NCBI GenBank assembly: GCA_002311385.1
Contig: DCAE01000141.1
Span: 1-64,000, forward strand
Source of the DNA: Dehalococcoidia bacterium UBA1141
Lineage (GTDB): Bacteria; Chloroflexota; Dehalococcoidia; Lucifugimonadales; UBA3495
Length of the DNA: 64,000 bases
Direction of reading: 5' to 3'
Of this stretch, positions 1-7,465 are shown in pieces. Numbering within the stretch: position 1 is the stretch's first letter; each line of letters opens with the position of its first letter. Made by a program: the position numbers and the translations under genes. The notes under the pieces were generated by a model. That model searched no databases. It was not told the DNA's origin and worked only from the letters and a program-made list of their open reading frames with translations.

Positions 1-1101
1 GCCGTTGACGATGGACGGGGCATCCAGCCCAAGGACCTGCTCTAGAATGGGGGTATAGGTGGAGCGGAAGTCATTGTTTGACTTCAAGTCGCCCTCGATT
101 TGGTCAGCCTCTTTCAATGACGGGAACTCGCCGTACATTCCCCCATTGACCGAACCGCCTATGAGGAAAGCCACACCACCCGAGCCATGGTCGCAACCTG
201 AGCCGTTGTCCTTGATGCGGCGTCCGAACTCGGAGAATATCAAAATCGCTACATCGTCTTCCCGGCCATGCTCCTTCAGGTCGCCTGTGAAGTCTCCCAC
301 GGCGCCGGAAACCTGGCTCCACAGATTGTTGTGTGTGGGCACTTCACCCGAGTGGGTGTCATAACTTGCGTGGACGGTGTAGAAGACCCGGGTTCCCAGG
401 TCGGCGAATAGTACTTGGGCCATGCTTTTCATGCTCTGAGCCAAGCCCGAAGGGCCGTACTCGATAGTTGAGGAGTACATCTCCGGAGCTGTGCGCAGGG
501 TGTCCGCCCCCTTCAGAGCATCGCCGCCGGTCTGACCAAGATAGTCCATGACGGCGTCCTTGCCCTGTGTCCCGCCGTACATCATGGAAAAGGCTTCCAG
601 GGTGTATTGGCGCAACAACTCATCCTTAATGTCGGGGAAAAGGCCGTAGGTTTCCAGGTCGCCTACCGAGGCAACAGGCACACCCCGGCAGCCTAACGCC
701 CTGGGCAGGCCACGACCGAAATGGATTCCGGTCAAGACATTCTCGCCTGTGGGGTCTAGGTCCCGGATGGCCCGGCCCAGCCAACCCTCGGCTCCAATGG
801 CGTCGGGCTCAGCGGTGTGCCAGATGTCCATGGAACGGAAGTGGGACCGGTTGGGATTGAAGTAGCCGATGCCGTTGATGATGGCTACTTGGTCTTGGTC
901 CCAGAGGTGCTTTATTTCAACCATATTGGGGTTGAAGCCAACTTGGTCGTTGATGGGCAGGACTTGGTCGGCAGGTATGTTAACTACGGGCCGGTTATCG
1001 TAATACAGGCCGTTGGTATATGGGACGACTGTATTCAGATAGTCGTTTCCGCCTGTGAGTTGTATCACCACTAGGGATTTTTCTCGGTTGGTTGTAGTCA
1101 A
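1..1101 (-). CDS. DUF1501 family protein (3' end cut by window edge)
   Basis: The frame is open from a TTG start at 1101 to the left edge (367 codons). An SD-like GGGAGG lies 6 nt upstream of the TTG. The product aligns along its whole length with the DUF1501 protein at 15518-16645, sharing the N-terminal GGNDYLNT motif, NPNRSHFRSMDIWHT, and FSEFGRR near the C terminus. By comparison only about 8 C-terminal residues are missing. DUF1501 proteins belong to the alkaline-phosphatase/sulfatase-like fold and usually sit next to DUF1800 genes; their biochemical role is not settled. I see no Tat signal peptide, although many family members have one. A DUF1800 partner may lie beyond the left edge. 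Confidence 0.88.
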   Translation of the reverse strand, partial: MTTTNREKSLVVIQLTGGNDYLNTVVPYTNGLYYDNRPVVNIPADQVLPINDQVGFNPNMVEIKHLWDQDQVAIINGIGYFNPNRSHFRSMDIWHTAEPDAIGAEGWLGRAIRDLDPTGENVLTGIHFGRGLPRALGCRGVPVASVGDLETYGLFPDIKDELLRQYTLEAFSMMYGGTQGKDAVMDYLGQTGGDALKGADTLRTAPEMYSSTIEYGPSGLAQSMKSMAQVLFADLGTRVFYTVHASYDTHSGEVPTHNNLWSQVSGAVGDFTGDLKEHGREDDVAILIFSEFGRRIKDNGSGCDHGSGGVAFLIGGSVNGGMYGEFPSLKEADQIEGDLKSNNDFRSTYTPILEQVLGLDAPSIVNG

Positions 1102-1229
1102 AACGCGCCTCCCGCAAATGGAGTGAAGCTTTCAGCAGAACATCGGCTGCATTGTGTAGTTACTCGTAATCTGACCTGGTTTACGCACGGAATTTACGTC
1201 CGGCGAGATTATTGGTGCTGACTGGATTG

Positions 1230-1258
1230 AGTGTAATCATAGGTTGAATAACTGTCAA
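1230..1258 (-). promoter_or_regulatory. Sigma70-like promoter for the left-edge DUF1501 gene
   Basis: On the minus strand TTGACA (1258-1253) is followed after exactly 17 nt by TACACT (1235-1230). The predicted transcript would start near 1223 and leave a leader of about 120 nt before the TTG start at 1101. It lies in the only non-coding gap between the dioxygenase beta gene and this gene. Confidence 0.5.
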
Positions 1259-1300
1259 TTACACGAAGGATGAGGAGAAGGTAGCCATTCCGGGACAAGT

Positions 1301-1852
1301 TTAGAAGAACACACTGAGATTCTTGGACAGAATCACGTTGGAATCGAGGACTATAGTCCGCTTGGCGATTTTCCAGGCTCCGTCAACCCGTCGCAATATG
1401 TCTTCACGGCTGCCTGCGAAGATGTTTTCGTCGGTTTCGTGGTGGGTACGGTAGAGAATGAAGGCAGTCTTGGCCTTGACCTCGTCATTGTTCGAATAGC
1501 TATTGTTCGAATCGCTGTCGCCGTCTACAGGTTCCACCACCAAGTTGCCCACCAAGTGGCGGGTGCGTGATGGAGGGTTTTCCGACCAAGCCATGCCCGT
1601 TTCCAGCCGTTCGACCCGCATGGCCAGGTAGGTTTTATCGTCATCAAATATTGCCAGGTCTCCGGGTTGAGACAATTCCTTGGCCGAGTCGGCGCGCTGA
1701 ACATTTAGCCTTCTGGGCATGAAGTAGAGGATATCGTCGGTGAACAGTTCCAGCCATTCCCGGAACTTTCGGTCATCCAACAACCACGCCTCATGGATGT
1801 AGAACTGCATCAGTTCATGCCAAAGGTCTTGCCCAAGTTTTTGATTGGACAA
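1301..1852 (-). CDS. Aromatic-ring-hydroxylating dioxygenase, beta subunit
   Basis: 183 aa, the usual size of the small SnoaL/NTF2-fold subunit of Rieske dioxygenases. It contains FYIHEAWLLDDRKFREWLELFTDDI near the N terminus (quoted here only as the helix before the NTF2 core) and RVDGAWKIAKRTIVLD near the C terminus, both typical of the family. The start is TTG at 1852, preceded by GGAGGA. It lies 36 nt downstream of the alpha-subunit gene on the same strand, so the two are almost certainly co-transcribed. This subunit is structural and supports the (alpha-beta)3 hexamer. The substrate is unknown; the nearby meta-cleavage-type hydrolase suggests an aromatic ring. Confidence 0.88.
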   Translation of the reverse strand: MSNQKLGQDLWHELMQFYIHEAWLLDDRKFREWLELFTDDILYFMPRRLNVQRADSAKELSQPGDLAIFDDDKTYLAMRVERLETGMAWSENPPSRTRHLVGNLVVEPVDGDSDSNNSYSNNDEVKAKTAFILYRTHHETDENIFAGSREDILRRVDGAWKIAKRTIVLDSNVILSKNLSVFF

Positions 1853-1888
1853 CCTCGATTCCTCCGCAGCGGCTTAATCTGTCCTGGC

Positions 1889-3238
1889 TTATTCCGTGCC
1901 TTTAATAGTAGCGGCGCCTTCAAAATTGGCGGTGATGGGCTCCAAGGGTATGTCCGTCCAACTGTCGGCATTCATGAACTCTTCCCAGCGGCGGTAGAAA
2001 TGCCGTTGGTTGTTTTCCGAAACATACCGCTCGGAGACGATTCCCGGTAGGTCCGGATTCCTTCCCTCGTGGCCTACGCCCATACTCAGGCGTTGGCCGT
2101 AGGCTCGGGCCAGGGAGCCGCGGCTGCCCCTGGTCACGCCCCGCCAGTTGTCCATATCGTCTTGCTCGAATAGGCCGGTCACGCCGTTGTAGTTGCCACT
2201 GGCTCTCTTTAGGGACGACTTCAAATCTTCGGGCAAGTCCTTTTCCACCAGGGCAAAATGCCAGAACTCTGTCTCTAGCGGGCCTCTGGGATGGGCCAGC
2301 CGGAATCCCAAAACCCCGTTGGGGAAGATGCTGTGGTTGCCCAGTTGTAATCCGCCAGCTCGGAAGGAACCTAGGCGCTTTTCGGCCTCGGCGAATGTGC
2401 TGCGATAGAAATCTTCGAACAGGTGGCGGTTTTCTTCGGTTACACCGTGGATTTGCCGGGCTTGGTCCGGTTTTTCTAAAGGCCGCACGGTTATGGAATG
2501 GCCGTTTATGAAGATATGTTTGTTCTCGGACTCAAACTGCTTTTGGTGGGTTAACCGCGGCAATCCCTGCATTTGCGTTCCCACCAAAATGGCGGATAGG
2601 TGGGTTGTGGGAACGTGGTAATTGTCGGAACAGTTGTCCACCGCTGTCTTCCAATTGACGGGCTCAATCCACTTTATCGGGCCGAAAGCCTCGGTTCCGC
2701 CATCCAGCCGGTTGAAGGTCATGTCCAGGTACCAGCGGGCGTCGCCTAGAAATGCTTCTAACGTGGGAGCGCCTTTGTCCCAGGTGGCGAAGACGATTCC
2801 TGCATAGGTCTCCACCTTGGCTTCGACCAAGCGGAGCTCTTCCTTGTCGATATCCCGGTAATATGCTTCGTCCTCACCGGGGACGAACTCCAAATCTCCC
2901 TGATTGGAGTAGGTCCACCCGTGGTAGGCACACATGAAATTTGGCGCATTGCCAATGTCAGCCCGAACAACTCGTGCTCCCCGGTGTCGGCACACGTTCA
3001 GGAATGCGTGGAGTTTGCCGTTGGCGTCCCTAGTGAGAATCACAGGGTCTTCACCGATGTAGGTATGAAAGAAGTCGTTGCGATTGGGCACCAGGGTGTC
3101 GTGGCCAATCATGACCCAAGCCCTGCCGAATATCTTATCCAGCTCCTCGCGGTAGACTTCTTCGTCGGTGAAAATCAGTGGGTCAAGGCGGCCTGTCTCC
3201 AGATCGATGACGTCGTATTTCTTCTCATAAATGACCAT
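1889..3238 (-). CDS. Rieske [2Fe-2S] ring-hydroxylating dioxygenase, alpha subunit
   Basis: 449 aa, full length for the family. The Rieske cluster ligands are C83-x-H85 and C103-x2-H106 (CRHRGA...CAYHGW). The mononuclear iron site is visible as the DNxxxxH segment around D205, with H208 and H213; the third ligand is probably the Asp in the EQDDMDNW region. The enzyme adds O2 across an aromatic or similar double bond using electrons from a separate reductase, which is not encoded nearby. The ATG at 3238 has a GGAGG site. It is divergent from the hydrolase at 3427 across a 188-nt gap holding a short direct repeat of GGTTCTGTCA at about 3255-3275. Confidence 0.93.
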   Translation of the reverse strand: MVIYEKKYDVIDLETGRLDPLIFTDEEVYREELDKIFGRAWVMIGHDTLVPNRNDFFHTYIGEDPVILTRDANGKLHAFLNVCRHRGARVVRADIGNAPNFMCAYHGWTYSNQGDLEFVPGEDEAYYRDIDKEELRLVEAKVETYAGIVFATWDKGAPTLEAFLGDARWYLDMTFNRLDGGTEAFGPIKWIEPVNWKTAVDNCSDNYHVPTTHLSAILVGTQMQGLPRLTHQKQFESENKHIFINGHSITVRPLEKPDQARQIHGVTEENRHLFEDFYRSTFAEAEKRLGSFRAGGLQLGNHSIFPNGVLGFRLAHPRGPLETEFWHFALVEKDLPEDLKSSLKRASGNYNGVTGLFEQDDMDNWRGVTRGSRGSLARAYGQRLSMGVGHEGRNPDLPGIVSERYVSENNQRHFYRRWEEFMNADSWTDIPLEPITANFEGAATIKGTE

Positions 3239-3333
3239 TACGTCCTCCGGCGAGCCGTTCTGTCAACGGTTCTGTCAGGGAATTTAGAGATAGCTTGACC
3301 TCGCTAGGCCACTACTGTGCGAACATCATAATC

Positions 3334-3361
3334 TTGACACTGAATCGTCATGGCGTACAGT
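3334..3361 (+). promoter_or_regulatory. Sigma70-like promoter for the meta-cleavage hydrolase
   Basis: TTGACA (3334-3339), a 16-nt spacer, then TACAGT (3356-3361), 65 nt before the ATG at 3427. The position between divergent catabolic genes suits a regulated promoter. No operator could be assigned. Confidence 0.45.
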
Positions 3362-3426
3362 ATGCCCATCTGCGGGCTAGTTGGCTATATTATCGCAGCC
3401 CACGGGTTGTAAGCATAGGAGGCAGC

Positions 3427-4302
3427 ATGACCACGAATTCGGGAATCAACCACCCGGAAATCAACCCAGAAATCACAGAACAGGGCACCAGCCACACGGT
3501 TACTGTGGACGGCATGCTCATCCACTATCACGACGTGGGTTCCGGCGACCCGCTGTTCATGCTCCATTCCTACGGTCCCGGAACGACGGGCTGGATTACC
3601 TTTCACAAAGTGCTGCCCGTCTTATCCCAGCACTTCCGCTGCATCGTTATGGATCTGCCCAATTTTGGGCGCACCGGGCCGGTTGTTTACAACGAACCCT
3701 TGCACAACCTACAAGCCCGGACTGCCTTGGCGCTGATGGACAATCTGGGAATCGATAGAGCGCACATCTTGGGGAATTCCCAAGGCGGCCAGTCGGCCAT
3801 GATATTCGCTGCCAAGTATCCGGAGCGGGTGAATAAACTGGTTTTCGGCGCCTGCCACATCCGCACCGGCGGTGACCTGTACCTGATGGGTAACCGTCCG
3901 TCGGAGGGCAGCAGGGCGAGGATCGAAGTCAGCGACGACCCGACGCGCGACTCGGTGAGGCGCTACTTGAAGGTTCATATCGACGACCACAACCTCGTGG
4001 ACGACCAGTTGGTGGACTACATATTCCAGAGTTACACCGGCCATCCGGACCACATTGAGGCGGATAAAAAATCAACCAGTGTTCCCTACGACCATGGCGT
4101 GGACCTGCCGAATATCAAGGCCGCCAGCCTGATAATCTGGGGGCGGTTTGACCGCATGTGCGTGTTCGAAATCGGCATCGCGGCGCTAAATCACATCGAA
4201 GATTCGCGGCTGGTGGTGCTGAACAACTGTGGACACTGGGCGCCCTTTGAGAAACCCCAGGAGTACAGTTCCCACGTCCTGAACTTCCTCCAAAATATTT
4301 AG
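3427..4302 (+). CDS. Alpha/beta hydrolase, meta-cleavage product hydrolase-like (BphD/MhpC type)
   Basis: 291 aa from the ATG at 3427, which has AGGAGG 6 nt upstream; the frame is open for 44 more codons but with no better start. The nucleophile is S118 in GNSQGG, the general acid is D242 in WGRFDRM, and the base is H270 in NCGHW. The HSYGPG segment at 47-52 matches the oxyanion region of carbon-carbon bond hydrolases that cleave ring-fission products. Its divergent position beside a Rieske dioxygenase supports a role in aromatic degradation. No extradiol dioxygenase is visible, so the exact substrate remains open. Confidence 0.85.
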   Translation: MTTNSGINHPEINPEITEQGTSHTVTVDGMLIHYHDVGSGDPLFMLHSYGPGTTGWITFHKVLPVLSQHFRCIVMDLPNFGRTGPVVYNEPLHNLQARTALALMDNLGIDRAHILGNSQGGQSAMIFAAKYPERVNKLVFGACHIRTGGDLYLMGNRPSEGSRARIEVSDDPTRDSVRRYLKVHIDDHNLVDDQLVDYIFQSYTGHPDHIEADKKSTSVPYDHGVDLPNIKAASLIIWGRFDRMCVFEIGIAALNHIEDSRLVVLNNCGHWAPFEKPQEYSSHVLNFLQNI

Positions 4303-4331
4303 ACCGCTAAACCGCTCGGGCAAGTCTATGG

Positions 4332-5213
4332 CTAACCGCGAGGCCTCATGGCGCGAATCTGGTCCAGGTACTTGGCGATTAATGGCGATGCCCCGGTGGG
4401 TTGCCATTGCCGCCGCCATTGGGTTTCGTCTCCCGGCCAGGGATGGTCGAGATGGACGATTGTGTTGGGCTCGGTGGCCTCTTGAAGCACCTTCAAAGCG
4501 TCGTGAATCACCGTCATTTGAAGCTGGGTCTCCCCAGGCAAACCCAGAGGGTGGCCGAAGGGGAATTCCACGCCCACCGCTCTGGGGACGCCGTATTTCT
4601 CCGCCCAAGTGGGCATCATGGTCACCAAGATGGTACTTATGCCGCCCCGTTCAAACATGCGCGCCAGAACCAGCACGTCCTTACAGCAACCTGGTCAAGC
4701 AGGGGTGAGCAGCAATGCCTCCACGCCCTCGGATTTCATCTGCTCCAGCATTTCGGGGCCGTATTTCTCCCGCCACTGGGTGTAGTCGGGCATAGGGTGG
4801 CCTTGATATCCCATGACCGAGTAGGCGCTAGGCGCTAACGAGCCGATTTCACCGGATTGCTTCAGTTCATGGAACCGGTGAAGCGGCAAAAGGATATTGA
4901 AGTCCTCCTCGGCGTCGACGGGGTTGTAGTGGGTGTGGGCAACCGCTATTTCTCCCGACAGGGTATCTGTGGGAATGACTCGGAAGCTAGGATCGCCCCA
5001 CTCGGGTTCCAGGCCCTCCCTGGCAACGTCGAACGGCTCCTGTTGCTCCTTCAGGTACAGACCGCCGGTGGTTAGAAGAGCGAACCGCGTTTCGCTTAGA
5101 GGCTTGGCTAAAGGCGTGAAGGGCGTAGAGGACTTTTCCTTCGGGCCCTGATAATACTTCTGCATCCAAGCCGCCAAACTGTATGGCAGCCATTTGTAGC
5201 TATCAATCGGCAT
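4332..5213 (-). CDS. GrdB-like selenoprotein B family oxidoreductase with in-frame TGA (probable Sec173)
   Basis: Two open frames (172 and 114 codons from a GTG) lie in the same phase, separated by TGA at 4697-4695 plus six sense codons. Read through, they give a 293-aa protein of the glycine/sarcosine/betaine reductase selenoprotein B family. The first half has the family segments RFALLTTGGLYL and AHTHYN followed by DFN; the second half has FPFGHPLGLPG. The TGA falls at the family's selenocysteine position, just after LLLTPA, and gives U-P-G-C-C, a UxxC redox motif. I infer Sec insertion rather than a stop. No selA, selB, selC or selD is in the window. Start ATG 5213 has GGGAG. Alternatives are a truncated protein or a pseudogene. 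Confidence 0.78.
4664..4694 (-). promoter_or_regulatory. Candidate bacterial SECIS hairpin after the in-frame TGA
   Basis: Directly 3' of the TGA, the mRNA can pair CCAG with CUGG outside, and GC..GU with AC..GC inside, around an AAGG loop at 13-16 nt after the UGA. Bacterial SECIS elements lie in this position and carry a G in the apical loop. The pairing was judged by eye; the stem has an internal mismatch and is weak, so this is only suggestive. Confidence 0.3.
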
Positions 5214-5299
5214 TTTTCTTCTCCCGGCCTTTGGGGTGGTGCTACTAAATTTTATAGCGTTGATACAAGCCAGTCCAGCGCGGGACTCTTTTCCAGATT

Positions 5300-5328
5300 T
5301 TGAATGGATAATTGACTTGAGATAGAAT
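5300..5328 (+). promoter_or_regulatory. Sigma70-like promoter for the HAD/dehydrogenase/TPP operon
   Basis: TTGAAT (5300-5305), 17-nt spacer, TAGAAT (5323-5328), about 115 nt before the ATG at 5444. The leader then contains the 13-bp tandem repeats. Confidence 0.38.
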
Positions 5329-5342
5329 GCAGATCACGTTGG

Positions 5343-5381
5343 ACCAGCAACTTGAACCGGCAACTTGGACTGGCAACTTGA
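5343..5381 (+). repeat. Three tandem 13-bp units in the operon leader
   Basis: Consensus ACCGGCAACTTGA, at 5343-5355, 5356-5368 and 5369-5381, with one or two changes per unit and the beginning of a fourth. It lies between the putative promoter and the HAD gene. Function unknown; slippage-type expansion is the simplest origin. Confidence 0.75.
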
Positions 5382-5443
5382 ACCGGCTGGTCTGATTAAG
5401 CGCCGCCTCAGGCAGTTAAGCCGGTACCGGGAGTCTTGAAAAT

Positions 5444-6193
5444 ATGATTACCGCAATGATATTCGACCTAGACGGCACATTGGTGCAGTCGGAGAAGCTG
5501 AAAGCCCAGTCGTATGCGATTGCCGTTCAACGCATGCGAGGGTTGCCGGAGCCGGAAAACCGGGCCATTGAAGCTTACCGGGATATTGCGGGCGCCTCTC
5601 GGCAAGTAGCGTCACGCCACGTCATGGACAGCCTGAACTTGGAATCAGGGTTGCAGCCGTTGGTGGCGGAGTACGGGGTGACAGAAGCCTGGGAGGTGCT
5701 TTCCTCCATGCGAAAAGAGATTTACGACGATATGGTGGCGGACCCCAAGGTTCTCCAGGACAACCGATGGCCTCATACCATCGGCCTGCTGCAGGTGGCT
5801 AGGGAGACCGCATGCCGCACTGCCTTGGCCACCATGTCCTACCGCGAGGAAGCAGTACACGTTCTGAAGGCGCTGGAATTGGAGCAGTATCTGGACGTGG
5901 TGTTGACCAGGGAGGACGTGGCGAAAGCCAAGCCCGACCCTGAGATTTATTTGTTGGCAGGTCAGAAGCTGGGCGTTGACCCTCAAGACTGTCTCGTGCT
6001 GGAGGATTCGCCCAACGGTGTGCGCGCTGGCGTGGCTGCTGGAATGAATGTGATTGCCGTGGCAACGCCTTTCACCGTGGCTGGTCTGCACTCCAGCGAG
6101 GTACTGGAGCACGCATGGGTTGTCCACGAAGGCGACAATCTCCTAGACGTAGTAAAAGAGCGCATCGCTAATCATAACCGGAGCGCACATTAG
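5444..6193 (+). CDS. HAD-superfamily hydrolase, beta-phosphoglucomutase-like
   Basis: 249 aa. Motif I is DLDGTL near residue 7, with the nucleophile and acid/base aspartates. A helical cap with QSEKLKAQSYA follows, then motif II (TMSYRE), motif III lysine in KAKPDPEIY, and motif IV LEDSPNGV. This is the layout of subfamily I HADs that act on sugar or small-molecule phosphates. It is the first gene of a co-directional set with an MDR dehydrogenase and a TPP enzyme, which suggests sugar or sugar-acid metabolism. The substrate cannot be predicted. The ATG at 5444 has only a distant GGGAG. Confidence 0.85.
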   Translation: MITAMIFDLDGTLVQSEKLKAQSYAIAVQRMRGLPEPENRAIEAYRDIAGASRQVASRHVMDSLNLESGLQPLVAEYGVTEAWEVLSSMRKEIYDDMVADPKVLQDNRWPHTIGLLQVARETACRTALATMSYREEAVHVLKALELEQYLDVVLTREDVAKAKPDPEIYLLAGQKLGVDPQDCLVLEDSPNGVRAGVAAGMNVIAVATPFTVAGLHSSEVLEHAWVVHEGDNLLDVVKERIANHNRSAH

Positions 6194-6210
6194 CGACCAA
6201 AATGGGACCC

Positions 6211-6252
6211 GGTGACAGGAGTTTGGTGACAGGAGCTTGGTTCCAGGAGCAT
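6211..6252 (+). repeat. Three tandem 14-bp units carrying AGGAG
   Basis: Units GGTGACAGGAGTTT, GGTGACAGGAGCTT and GGTTCCAGGAGCAT run head to tail. Each contains AGGAG; the last lies 10 nt before the ATG at 6259 and acts as its ribosome binding site. Changes in unit number would leave the start intact but vary the spacing of the upstream copies. Confidence 0.75.
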
Positions 6253-6258
6253 TGTCCA

Positions 6259-7365
6259 ATGAAAGCCGTGGCAGTTTTCCCGTCAAAAGCACACAGCGCC
6301 CACCTGAGGGATATACCCGCAGTAAATGTGAGTGACATTCCCGGTGGGCGAGGCGTGCAAGTCAAAGTCCTAAAGGTGGGATTGTGCGGCACCGACCGGG
6401 AGATTGACGCAGGCGACTACGGGGCATCTCCACCGGGCTCCGAGTTTCTCGTGTTGGGGCACGAAAACTTCGGTGTCGTCCAAGAAGTTGGCTCGCAGGT
6501 TACCCAATTGGCCACCGGAGATTACGTGGTGGCTTTGGTTCGGCATCCCGGCAGTAGTTGGTACGACGAACTGGGCATGCCCGACATGTCAATCGATAGC
6601 CAATATCACGAGCATGGCATCAGCCTGCTTCACGGATTTCTCACCGAGTACTACGTGGATTTGCCCGAGCAAATGGTGAAGGTCCCCGCTGGATTGCGGG
6701 ACTTCGGCGTTTTGGTAGAGCCCCTCAGCGTCGTTGAAAAAGGTGTAACTCAAGCGTATGAGATCCAGCGTCGGCTACGAGTCTGGCGGCCCAAGGTGGC
6801 TGCGGTCTTGGGTGCCGGGCCCATTGGCTTGCTGGCTGCCTTGTCTCTGCGGTTACGCGGCCTTGACGTAGTAGTTTTCGGTCTCGAAGAGCCGCCCCAC
6901 GTTAACTCGGACCTAGTTCAGGACCTGGGAGGGCGATACCTGAGCACAGCCAAAACTTCTCTGGTGGATGCAGCCAAAGAGTTTGGGCCCTTTGACCTGA
7001 TGTTTGAAGCGACGGGGTATTCACCCTTGGTGTTTGAGGCGATGGAGGTTTTGGGCAAGAATGGGGTCTTGGTTCTAGCCAGCGTCACTTCTGGGAACCG
7101 CACTGTAGAGGTTCCCGCCGATGCCATAAACATGGGCTTTGTCCTGGGCAACAAAGTGGTGTTGGGATCGGTCAACGCAAATCGGTTGGATTACGAAACG
7201 GCGGTCCGCGATTTGGCCGTGGCCGAAGCTCGATTCCCAGGATGGCTGCCCCGCCTCATAACACTCCGGGTAGAAGGCTTGGAAAATTACCGACAGGCGC
7301 TTGAAATCCTCACCGGCAATCCCCGACCTATCAAGATCGTCATCGAGATCGCCCAAGAAGATTGA
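6259..7365 (+). CDS. Zn-dependent MDR dehydrogenase, glucose 1-dehydrogenase-like
   Basis: 368 aa from ATG 6259 (the frame is open 19 codons further up, but the SD favours this start). The N-terminal GroES-like domain has the catalytic zinc residues in GLCGTDREID and GHENFG. The Rossmann domain begins at GAGPIGLLAAL. The overall pattern, including PPGSEF before GHE, matches the archaeal-type glucose dehydrogenase subfamily rather than simple alcohol dehydrogenases. The likely reaction is NAD(P)-dependent oxidation of a sugar or polyol. It sits 65 nt after the HAD gene and 100 nt before a TPP enzyme. Confidence 0.82.
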   Translation: MKAVAVFPSKAHSAHLRDIPAVNVSDIPGGRGVQVKVLKVGLCGTDREIDAGDYGASPPGSEFLVLGHENFGVVQEVGSQVTQLATGDYVVALVRHPGSSWYDELGMPDMSIDSQYHEHGISLLHGFLTEYYVDLPEQMVKVPAGLRDFGVLVEPLSVVEKGVTQAYEIQRRLRVWRPKVAAVLGAGPIGLLAALSLRLRGLDVVVFGLEEPPHVNSDLVQDLGGRYLSTAKTSLVDAAKEFGPFDLMFEATGYSPLVFEAMEVLGKNGVLVLASVTSGNRTVEVPADAINMGFVLGNKVVLGSVNANRLDYETAVRDLAVAEARFPGWLPRLITLRVEGLENYRQALEILTGNPRPIKIVIEIAQED

Positions 7366-7465
7366 CGGCCATTGTGCCCGAACCGTCCCGAGCCCGATTG
7401 GAATACAATGCGGTGCGGCCTGTTTTTCTAATACCGCTAATCCCGACATAAGAAGGAGTTGCTTG

